The notes beneath the pieces were generated by a model. It saw only the letters and a program-made list of their open reading frames with translations. It ran no database searches and had not been told where the DNA came from. Made by a program: the position numbers and the translations under genes. From NCBI RefSeq assembly GCF_001905825.1, contig NZ_LIVV01000005.1, forward strand, positions 512,594-576,593: a stretch of 64,000 nt of DNA, given 5' to 3'. Below, piece after piece: positions 10,010 through 16,635 of this stretch. Numbering within the stretch: position 1 is the first letter of the stretch; every line of letters begins with the position of its first letter. Origin of the DNA: Streptomyces sp. CB02009 (GTDB taxonomy: Bacteria; Actinomycetota; Actinomycetes; Streptomycetales; Streptomycetaceae).

Positions 10010-10860
10010 GACTGGACCTCCAACTCGGCCAGGACGCGGTTGAGCATGGCGACCAGGGCCTGCGCCATGGACGTGTTGAGTGCCTTGTCGGTGTGGCCGG
10101 GCCCGCCCTTGACGGACGCCGCGACCGTCACCTGGCCGATGCGGGACTGCGACCAGCCGTAGTAGTGCTCGCCCTTGACCGAGTCGTTGATGTACTTGCC
10201 GAGCTCGTTGATGGAGTCCTGCGCGGTGATGTTCGAGCCGATGCCGGGGTTGCCGAGCGACAGCAGACCGGAGATCCGCTCACCCTGCCTCAGCGTCTGG
10301 TCGGGGCAGCGCAGTGCCTCCTCCAGGGTCTCGGACATCTCCCAGTCGGCGTCGTCGGCCGAACGGTGGACGGTGACGGTGGCGGTGACCCGGGCGAGCC
10401 CCTTGCCGCCCGCTGCGGGGATCTCGCTGTGGGAGGTGACGGTGTAGAGGACGGTGGGCGGGAGGTCCGTGCTTTCCCAGCGACAGTCGGCGGGAAGGAC
10501 GGGCCAGGAGTCCTCGACGCTCAGGTACGGCTCGCGCTTGACGTAGTCCGGGCCCCAGGAGTCCGGGCCCGCGACGATGGCGAGCGCGAGGCGTTTGGCA
10601 TCGGCCCGGGTCTCCGGCGCCTTAGCCGGGTCGGGCGTGAAGGCGAAGCCGGTCGGGGTCGGGGGCGCGGCAGAGGTCGGGGGTTTCGCATCGCTCGTGG
10701 TCTTGGCGCCACCCGGTTTGCCGCCGTCTCCTCCCCCGCCCGAACAGCCCGCGAGGAACAGCCCCCCCGCGAGCAGCGCGCAGCAGGCGCGGCCGGCTCT
10801 GCCGTACGACTTTCCGTACGGCTTTCCGTAGGTCGTTCCGTACACATGTCCGTCTGCCAC
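10006..10860 (-). CDS. Putative lipoprotein, first gene of the receptor-kinase operon
   Basis: Exported lipid-anchored protein of unknown function (284 aa). Its signal region ends in lipobox LAGC with Cys39, followed by a Gly-, Thr- and Pro-rich linker and a soluble domain of about 220 residues that I do not recognise. Before the hydrophobic core is an odd YGKPYGKSYG repeat. GTG start 10860 is preceded by GAGGTGGGGG. The gene overlaps the next kinase gene by 4 bases (ATGA), so all three proteins are probably made together. Its location outside the membrane, like the binding domains of both kinases, makes it a candidate accessory or ligand-presenting partner; this is inference from context only. 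Confidence 0.8.
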   Translation of the reverse strand: MADGHVYGTTYGKPYGKSYGRAGRACCALLAGGLFLAGCSGGGGDGGKPGGAKTTSDAKPPTSAAPPTPTGFAFTPDPAKAPETRADAKRLALAIVAGPDSWGPDYVKREPYLSVEDSWPVLPADCRWESTDLPPTVLYTVTSHSEIPAAGGKGLARVTATVTVHRSADDADWEMSETLEEALRCPDQTLRQGERISGLLSLGNPGIGSNITAQDSINELGKYINDSVKGEHYYGWSQSRIGQVTVAASVKGGPGHTDKALNTSMAQALVAMLNRVLAELEVQS

Positions 10861-10943
10861 GAGTCCCCCACCTCATGTCCACAGAATCCCCGAAGTGAGG
10901 CAGATCGTACGGCCCGGCGGGGCAACTCGCCCTGGCTACAACA

Positions 10944-11348
10944 TCATTGAGACCAACCGGTAGCGCTCTCGCGACGAGCGTCGTCGTACCGCTCGCGCGC
11001 CCCCTCCACCGCGGCGACCTGTCGCTCCGACCAGCGGGCCAGTTCCCAGACCTGGCGGGCCGCGCCGGTGCCCAGTTCCGTGAGGCTGTAGTCGACGCGG
11101 GGCGGGATGACCGGCTTGGCGTCCCGGTGGACGAAGCCGTCGCGCTCCAGGGTCTGGAGGGTCTGGGCGAGCATCTTCTCGCTGACGCCGCCGATGTGCC
11201 GGCGCAGCTCGCTGAAGCGGTACGGGCGCTCCAGGAGGGCGGCCAGGACCAGGACGCCCCAGCGGCTGGTGACGTGCTCCAGGACGAGCCGCGAGGGGCA
11301 GATCGACTGGTTCACGTCGGGCTTCTCGGATCGCGCACTTACTCCCAT
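10944..11348 (-). CDS. HxlR-family transcriptional regulator
   Basis: Small winged-helix DNA-binding protein (134 aa). HxlR features are visible: CPSRLVLEHVTSRWGVLVL, RFSELRRHIGGVSEKMLAQTL and the wing region VIPPRVDYSLTELG. Cys17 sits where several HxlR regulators have a redox- or electrophile-sensing cysteine. It is divergent from an NmrA-type reductase gene, with 109 bases between the starts and a near-palindromic site next to its own start. It most likely controls itself and the reductase in response to quinone or electrophile stress (inference). Confidence 0.9.
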   Translation of the reverse strand: MGVSARSEKPDVNQSICPSRLVLEHVTSRWGVLVLAALLERPYRFSELRRHIGGVSEKMLAQTLQTLERDGFVHRDAKPVIPPRVDYSLTELGTGAARQVWELARWSERQVAAVEGARERYDDARRESATGWSQ

Positions 11349-11351
11349 GCC

Positions 11352-11376
11352 AGTACCTTACTTCAAAGTGGGTACT
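11352..11376. promoter_or_regulatory. Putative HxlR operator
   Basis: AGTACC at 11352-11357 and GGTACT at 11371-11376 flank TTACTTCAAAGTG, forming an imperfect dyad. It begins 4 bases upstream of the HxlR start codon and lies within the divergent promoter region. Size and position fit a shared operator for the regulator and the reductase gene. Not tested. Confidence 0.55.
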
Positions 11377-11457
11377 TTCGAATGGTTAGCGCCCGACGTA
11401 CGGTGAGTGCATCGCACACCGCACAGCCCCTCGCACACCACGGGAAAAGGACGCACC

Positions 11458-12330
11458 ATGAGCATCGTCGTCACCGGAGCCACCGGCCAGCTCGGCCGTC
11501 TCGTCATCGACTCCCTCCTCTCCAGCCCCACCGTCCCCGCCGCGTCCGTCGTCGCCGTCGTCCGCGACAAGGCGAAGGCCGCCGACCTCGCGGAGCGCGG
11601 TGTCGAGCTGCGGATCGCGGACTACAGCAAGCCGGAGACCCTGGCCGGAGCCTTCGCGGCCGGCGACCGGGTGCTCCTCGTCTCGGGCAGCGAGGTCGGG
11701 CAGCGCGTCGCCCAGCACGCCGCCGTGATCGACGCCGCCAAGGCCGCCGGCGTGGCCCAGCTCGCGTACACCGGCGTCCTCGGCGGCGACGAGGCCGACT
11801 TCGACCTGGCCGCCGAGCACAAGGCCACCGAGCGGCTGATCCTCGCGTCCGGGCTGCCCTACACCTTCCTCCGCAACGGCTGGTACACCGAGAACTACAC
11901 CGCGAACCTCGCCCCCGTCCTCGCCCACGGCGCCGTCGTCGCCAACGCCGGCGAGGGCCGGGTCGCCTCCGCCACCCGCGCCGACTACGCCGCCGCCGCG
12001 GCCGCCGTCCTGACCGGCCCCGCCGAGGAGCACCTGAACGCGGCGTACGAGCTGAGCGGCGACACCGCCTGGTCCTTCGCCGAGTACGCGGCCGAGGTCG
12101 CCGCCCAGTCCGGCCGGGAGATCACGTACAGCAACGTGCCCGCCGAGGCGCACCTCGCGATCCTCACCGGCGCCGGCGTCCCGGCCCCCTTCGCCGAGAT
12201 CCTGGTCGACGTCGACCGGGCCGTCGAGCACGGCGCGCTCGCCCGGCAGACCGGCGACCTGGCCCGCCTGATCGGCCGCCCGACCACCCCGATCGCCGTG
12301 ACGATCAAGGAAGCCCTCGCCGGCTCCTGA
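11458..12330 (+). CDS. NmrA/SDR-type NAD(P)H-dependent oxidoreductase
   Basis: Atypical short-chain dehydrogenase of the NmrA/quinone-oxidoreductase type (290 aa). The N terminus is a Rossmann nucleotide-binding motif (VVTGATGQLGRLV); the middle has LRNGWYTENY, typical of the QorB/azoreductase-like members. ATG 11458 is preceded by GGGAAAAGG. Divergent from an HxlR regulator, a pairing often seen for quinone or azo-dye reductases, so a role in quinone/electrophile detoxification is likely. The substrate is not shown by the sequence. Confidence 0.85.
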   Translation: MSIVVTGATGQLGRLVIDSLLSSPTVPAASVVAVVRDKAKAADLAERGVELRIADYSKPETLAGAFAAGDRVLLVSGSEVGQRVAQHAAVIDAAKAAGVAQLAYTGVLGGDEADFDLAAEHKATERLILASGLPYTFLRNGWYTENYTANLAPVLAHGAVVANAGEGRVASATRADYAAAAAAVLTGPAEEHLNAAYELSGDTAWSFAEYAAEVAAQSGREITYSNVPAEAHLAILTGAGVPAPFAEILVDVDRAVEHGALARQTGDLARLIGRPTTPIAVTIKEALAGS

Positions 12331-12433
12331 CCGCCGCCTCCACCGGTCATGACCGTATCGCGGTACGGGCATGACAACCTGCCCCGTCGGCGCTACCTTC
12401 GACAGGACAGCGCGGCACAGGGCAGGAGGTCCG

Positions 12434-13462
12434 GTGAAGACGGAGAACGAGGAACGAGCAGGATTGCTCTACGGGATCGGCGCCTACGGCATGTGGGGTC
12501 TGGTCCCGCTCTTCTGGCCCCTCCTCAAGCCCGCCGGATCGGTCGAGATCCTCGCCCACCGCATGGCGTGGTCCCTGGTCTTCGTCGGCGTCGCCCTGCT
12601 CGCGGTGCGCCGCTGGGGCTGGGTGCGCGAGCTCGTCCGCAGCCCGCGCAAGCTCGGCCTGATCACCGTCGCCGCCGCCGTCATCACGGTGAACTGGGGC
12701 CTCTACATCTGGTCCGTCAACACCGGCCACGTCGTCGAGGCCTCCCTCGGCTACTTCATCAACCCGCTCGTCACCATCGCCCTCGGCGTCCTCGTCCTCC
12801 AGGAACGGCTGCGCCCCGCGCAGTGGGCCGCGGTCGGCATCGGCTTCGCCGCCGTCCTCGTCCTGGCGATCGGATACGGGCAGCCGCCCTGGATCTCCCT
12901 GACCCTCGCCTTCTCCTTCGCCGTCTACGGCCTGGTGAAGAAGAAGGTCAACATCGGCGGCCTGGAGTCGCTCGCCGCCGAGACCGCCATCCAGTTCCTG
13001 CCGGCCCTCGCCTACCTCGTCTGGCTCGGGACCCAGGGCACCCTCGCCTTCGGCTCCCACGGCGCCGGCCACACGGCCCTGCTCGCCGCCACCGGCATCG
13101 TCACGGCGGTGCCGCTCGTCTGCTTCGGGGCGGCCGCGATCCGCGTACCGCTGTCGACGCTCGGCCTGCTCCAGTACCTGGCGCCGACCTTCCAGTTCCT
13201 GCTCGGCATCCTCTACTTCCACGAGGAGATGCCGCCGGAGCGCTGGGCGGGCTTCTCGCTCGTCTGGCTCGCCCTGACGATCCTCACCTGGGACGCCCTG
13301 CGGTCGGCCCGCCGGAGCCGGGCGGCGATGGAGGCGGCGAAGACGACGGCCGGGGCGGCGGTCGTGGCCGAGGGGGCGGCGGTCGTCGAGGCGGCGGTCG
13401 TGGCCACGGAGCCTTCCCGGGCAGCGGCGCCGGCGGCACCCCCCGCCCGGCAGGCGCCCTGA
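12434..13462 (+). CDS. rarD: EamA-family transporter, RarD type
   Basis: Inner-membrane protein of the drug/metabolite transporter superfamily (342 aa) with about ten hydrophobic segments. The opening GLLYGIGAYGMWGLVPLFWPLL and the HRMAWSLV segment are typical of RarD. GTG 12434 follows AGGAGGT, though the spacing is short (4 bases after GGAGG). The C-terminal 45 or so residues are a low-complexity Ala/Val/Glu tail. Substrate unknown; RarD proteins are named for chloramphenicol sensitivity, but transport has not been settled for the family. Confidence 0.85.
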   Translation: MKTENEERAGLLYGIGAYGMWGLVPLFWPLLKPAGSVEILAHRMAWSLVFVGVALLAVRRWGWVRELVRSPRKLGLITVAAAVITVNWGLYIWSVNTGHVVEASLGYFINPLVTIALGVLVLQERLRPAQWAAVGIGFAAVLVLAIGYGQPPWISLTLAFSFAVYGLVKKKVNIGGLESLAAETAIQFLPALAYLVWLGTQGTLAFGSHGAGHTALLAATGIVTAVPLVCFGAAAIRVPLSTLGLLQYLAPTFQFLLGILYFHEEMPPERWAGFSLVWLALTILTWDALRSARRSRAAMEAAKTTAGAAVVAEGAAVVEAAVVATEPSRAAAPAAPPARQAP

Positions 13463-13464
13463 CC

Positions 13465-13782
13465 TCAGGCGTCCAGCAGGTCGTACTCCCGGATCAGCCA
13501 GCAGACCGCCGTCAGGCGGAGGGTCGCGAAGTCGTGGCCGACGGGCTCGGTCCAGTCGGCCCCGGTCAGCCAGTCGGTGAACCCGAGGACGTAGTCGGCG
13601 AGCTCCTCCCGCCGGACGCTCCGGCCCCGCGGCCCCCGCTGGGCCGGGACCAGGGCGTCGCGCACGGCCGCGGCGTGCTGGTCGACGGCCGCCGCGAGCC
13701 CCGGCGCGGAGGTCGCCTCCGAGAGCCGGGGCATGTACGTGGCGGCGACGCCGATCAGCGGGCAGCCGGGCGAATCGTTCAT
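13465..13782 (-). CDS. Small conserved-looking protein of unknown function
   Basis: A 105-residue soluble protein with no signal or membrane segment. It has an Ala-rich helix ([16 protein letters not shown]) and a C-terminal part [15 protein letters not shown]...REYDLL. The composition looks like a real actinobacterial gene and it reminds me of small Streptomyces proteins such as DUF6401, but I cannot confirm that. It converges on the RarD gene with only 2 bases between stops. Confidence 0.65.
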   Translation of the reverse strand: MNDSPGCPLIGVAATYMPRLSEATSAPGLAAAVDQHAAAVRDALVPAQRGPRGRSVRREELADYVLGFTDWLTGADWTEPVGHDFATLRLTAVCWLIREYDLLDA

Positions 13783-13843
13783 CTCACCAGATTAGGGGCG
13801 CGCCGAGGCGCCGGGGCCGTGACCTTGGTCGCAGCAGCGGAGG

Positions 13844-13900
13844 CGGTTACCGACGCGAGGGTCGGTTACTGGCCAGAGGGGCAGTTCCCTCTTGTAACCG
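13844..13900. promoter_or_regulatory. Repeated CGGTTAC motifs upstream of an HxlR gene
   Basis: CGGTTAC occurs at 13844-13850 and 13863-13869, and its inverse GTAACCG at 13894-13900, all within 90 bases upstream of the HxlR start at 13929. The 19-base period of the first two and the inverted third copy suggest an operator array for autoregulation. Inference from spacing and position only. Confidence 0.45.
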
Positions 13901-13928
13901 GCGTTCTCCTGCGGAATCATCCTGTGCC

Positions 13929-14366
13929 ATGGAACTCACCGCGAAGGTGCCGAGTCACTGCACGGAAACGTACGGGGACGACGGCGACCCCGACCCCTTC
14001 CAGTGGGACACCCGTGAGGACTGCGAGGTGCGGCAGATCCTCGACCGGGTCGCCGACAAGTGGTCGCTCCTCGTCATCGCCCTCCTCGACCGCCGGGTGA
14101 TGCGCTTCACCGAGCTCAAGCGCGAGATCGACGGCGTCAGCCAGCGCATGCTGACCGTCACCCTGCGCCAGCTGGAGCGCGACGGCCTGGTGAAGCGCAC
14201 GGTCCACCCGGTCGTCCCGCCCCGCGTCGAGTACGAACTGACGCCCCTGGGCGGCACGTTGCACACCACGATCCGCTCCCTCGTCACCTGGACCGAGCAG
14301 CACCAGAACGAGATCGCGGCGGCCCGCGAGGAGTACGACGCACGGGAGGCGACGACGGCGGCCTGA
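13929..14366 (+). CDS. HxlR-family transcriptional regulator
   Basis: Winged-helix regulator (145 aa): CEVRQILDRVADKWSLLV, RFTELKREIDGVSQRML and the wing VVPPRVEYELTPLGGTL. Cys11 and Cys32 lie before the HTH; Cys32 is at the usual sensing position. It stands alone, with no divergent enzyme gene sharing its promoter, so its targets are unknown; the repeated GGTTAC sites upstream suggest self-control. Confidence 0.9.
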   Translation: MELTAKVPSHCTETYGDDGDPDPFQWDTREDCEVRQILDRVADKWSLLVIALLDRRVMRFTELKREIDGVSQRMLTVTLRQLERDGLVKRTVHPVVPPRVEYELTPLGGTLHTTIRSLVTWTEQHQNEIAAAREEYDAREATTAA

Positions 14367-14386
14367 CGGGCCCGCCCGCGCACGAC

Positions 14387-14419
14387 GCGCACTGGGCGCG
14401 CACTGGGCGCGGACTGGGC
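14387..14419. repeat. 11-bp tandem repeat, three copies
   Basis: GCGCACTGGGC, GCGCACTGGGC and GCGGACTGGGC follow one another exactly between two genes. Copy number is likely to vary between strains; no function is evident. Confidence 0.8.
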
Positions 14420-14472
14420 CCGGACACGACGCGGATAACCGGTGGCCCCCGCCCCCGACTTCACCCATCCTC

Positions 14473-15144
14473 ATGGCCATGGAAGAGAAGAAGCCGGCCA
14501 GCGACGAGCCGAAGTACCGCATCCGCGCGCTCCACACCGACCGTACGGTCACCGTCTACCAGGCGTACCGGCCCGGGATCGGCCTGCCCGCCGCCCGCGA
14601 AGGACGGTTTCCGGCCGCCTGGAAGCGGGACCGGATGACCTGGATCAAGCCGTCGTTCCTGTGGATGATGTACCGCTCGGGCTGGGGCGAGAAGGAGGGC
14701 CAGGAGACCGTCCTCGCCGTGGAGATCACCCGCGAGGGCTTCGAGTGGGCCCTGCGCAACGCCTGCCTCTCCCACTACAAGCGCGGGTTCCACCCCGACC
14801 AGGCCACCTGGAAGCGGGAGTTGAGGCAGGCTCCCGCGCGCGTCCAGTGGGACCCGGAGCGCGATCCGCAGCTCCGGGAACTCCCGTACCGCTCCCTCCA
14901 GCTCGGCCTCTCGGGCGAGGCCTCCCGCCGGTACGCGGACGAGTGGACGGTCTCCGTCCGCGACGTGACCCCGCTCGCGCGCCGGATCCACGGACTCGTC
15001 CGCTCGGGCGACCTGGAGGCGGCCCGGGCGCTGCTCCCGCGCGAGGAGCCGTACCCGGAGCCCGCGGGGCTCCTCGACCACCTGCGCGGTCAGGGACCGC
15101 AGGTGCTCAGGCGGCAGGCGCCGGCGCCGGCGTCGACCCCGTAA
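14473..15144 (+). CDS. DUF4291 family protein
   Basis: Soluble protein of 223 residues matching the DUF4291 family as I know it: YRIRALHTDRTVTVYQAY near the N terminus, then RDRMTWIKPSFLWMMYRSGW and VEITREGFEWAL. The function of the family is not established. No clear ribosome site precedes ATG 14473 (there is a second in-frame ATG at 14479). Its last 38 bases overlap the end of the convergent reductase gene. Confidence 0.88.
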   Translation: MAMEEKKPASDEPKYRIRALHTDRTVTVYQAYRPGIGLPAAREGRFPAAWKRDRMTWIKPSFLWMMYRSGWGEKEGQETVLAVEITREGFEWALRNACLSHYKRGFHPDQATWKRELRQAPARVQWDPERDPQLRELPYRSLQLGLSGEASRRYADEWTVSVRDVTPLARRIHGLVRSGDLEAARALLPREEPYPEPAGLLDHLRGQGPQVLRRQAPAPASTP

Positions 15145-15790
15145 CGACCGAGAAGTTGAAGTCGCCGGTGCCGAGCATCCCGTAGAGCCGCAGCCACAGC
15201 TGGACGAGCTGCTCGGTCGCGCGGGCGCTCGTCAGGTCACCGAGGTCGAGGATCCGGTCGGGGGCCCAGCCGAAGGAGCCGAGCAGGCCCGCGACGACGG
15301 CCTTCGCGTCCTCGTCGTCGCCGCTGAGGAAGACGTTGTGGTGCCCCGGGACGCGGCCGGGCTCGACCATGACCGTGTTGGTCATGGTGTTCAGCGACTT
15401 CACGATCCGGGCCTCAGGGAAGGCCCGCTGGAGCTGCTCGGCGACGCTGACGCCGTCGGGCGTGACGACCTTGGGCGGGAAGCCCTCGGAGAAGTCGAGC
15501 CCGTTCGACACGTCGAGGAGGACCTTGCCGCGCAGCCCGTCCGCGCCCACGGACCGCAGCACGGCGAGGGAGACGAGACCGCCGGTCGCGTTGACCACGA
15601 GCTCGGCGGGCCCTGCCACATCCGCGAAGGTCCCGTGCCCGCCGTGCTCGCCGCCGTACTCCTCGGCCCACTTGACGGCCTCGGCGTTGTCGGCGGTACG
15701 GGAGCCGATGGCGACCTCGTGCCCGAGGGAGGCGAGCTTGGTGGCGAACCGACGGCCGACTTCGCCGGTGCCGAGTACGGCGATCTTCAT
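15107..15790 (-). CDS. NADP-binding oxidoreductase, F420:NADP reductase-like
   Basis: A 227-residue protein with an N-terminal Rossmann motif (MKIAVLGTGEVGRRFATKL) and GSRT, which suggests NADP preference. The rest resembles the NpdG/F420-dependent NADP oxidoreductase family (VVNATGG, VKSLNTMTNTVM, DLGDLTSARATEQ). ATG 15790 is preceded by GAAGGAG; the long upstream open frame has no better start. Whether it truly uses F420 cannot be decided. Ends inside the tail of the DUF4291 gene (38-base convergent overlap). Confidence 0.82.
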   Translation of the reverse strand: MKIAVLGTGEVGRRFATKLASLGHEVAIGSRTADNAEAVKWAEEYGGEHGGHGTFADVAGPAELVVNATGGLVSLAVLRSVGADGLRGKVLLDVSNGLDFSEGFPPKVVTPDGVSVAEQLQRAFPEARIVKSLNTMTNTVMVEPGRVPGHHNVFLSGDDEDAKAVVAGLLGSFGWAPDRILDLGDLTSARATEQLVQLWLRLYGMLGTGDFNFSVVTGSTPAPAPAA

Positions 15791-15882
15791 GAGGTGCGCT
15801 CCTTCGGGGGAGACGGCGGCCGGGATGCCGACCCTACGCCGGACCCCCCGCGTCCGCCGCTCCATCCGCACACTCCGTGAGG

Positions 15883-16500
15883 TCAGCCGCCGGACGGGTC
15901 GCGGGGCGCGCGCCGCATGGCCCAGAGGGTGGGGCCGCCGCCGGGCAGGGAGGCCTCGCCGAGGACGACGAAGCCGAAGTGCTCGTAGACGGGGAGGTTG
16001 TCCGGCTTGGAGGACTCCAGGTAGACCGGCATGCCGGCGGCGTCGGCCTGGGCGAGACCGGAGCGCAGCAGCGCGGAGCCGTGGCCCTGACCGCGGGCGG
16101 CCGGGTCGGCGCCGATGACGGCGAGGTACCAGTGGGGCTCGGGGGGCGTGTGCTCGGCGGCCGCCTCCACGGCCCGGCGGAAGACATCGGCGCGGTCGCC
16201 GAGGATCTCCTGGAGCGCCTGGACGGTGACGGCGTCGGGGACGGCCTTGTCCTGACCTTCGGGCGCCACCCAGAAGGCGGCGGCCGATTCGGTGCGCTCG
16301 CACACGCCGTGCGGACCGTACTGCCGCGTGAAGAGGGTGGTGAAGTACCGCTCAAGCCCGGCCTCGCGCGAGGCGTCGTCGGGGAAGAACCAGCGCATCA
16401 TCGGGTCGTCGCCGAAGGCGCGCGCCAGGACGCCGCCGACCATCGGGGCGTCGTCGATTATTACCGTTTTCGGGGTGTTCGACTGAGGCATACGGCTCAT
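15883..16500 (-). CDS. GNAT-family N-acetyltransferase
   Basis: Acetyl-CoA-dependent acyltransferase (205 aa). The acetyl-CoA binding loop is ARGQGHGSALL, followed by the C-terminal VYLESSKPDNLPVYEHFGF typical of GNATs. Start at ATG 16500 is chosen because AAGGG lies about 7 bases before it; ATG 16491 is possible. The substrate is not recognisable. It sits downstream of the FG-GAP protein gene on the same strand, separated by a hairpin, so it is probably transcribed separately. Confidence 0.85.
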   Translation of the reverse strand: MSRMPQSNTPKTVIIDDAPMVGGVLARAFGDDPMMRWFFPDDASREAGLERYFTTLFTRQYGPHGVCERTESAAAFWVAPEGQDKAVPDAVTVQALQEILGDRADVFRRAVEAAAEHTPPEPHWYLAVIGADPAARGQGHGSALLRSGLAQADAAGMPVYLESSKPDNLPVYEHFGFVVLGEASLPGGGPTLWAMRRAPRDPSGG

Positions 16501-16565
16501 TCTGCACCCTTGATGATCTTGAAAGCCGAGGGGGGTACGCCCGCGGACGCACGTCCCCGGACGCA

Positions 16566-16602
16566 CGAAGCGGCCCCCGCCACAGGGACGGGGACCGCTT
16601 CG
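16566..16602 (-). terminator. Hairpin terminator of the FG-GAP protein gene
   Basis: CGAAGCGG at 16566-16573 pairs with CCGCTTCG at 16595-16602, and CCCCG with CGGGG inside, with one C-A mismatch between the two helices. It lies 34 bases past the stop of the FG-GAP gene. Confidence 0.75.
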
Positions 16603-16635
16603 CGTGCTGCTGCCGGGAGCGGCGCAGACGGGCGT

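Noticed and set aside
5885-10162. Open frame of 1425 codons on the plus strand opposite the receptor kinases
   Set aside because: It is the mirror of GC-rich codons in two real minus-strand kinase genes; the translation is Arg/Gly/Ala-rich with no fold or motif and has no ribosome site.
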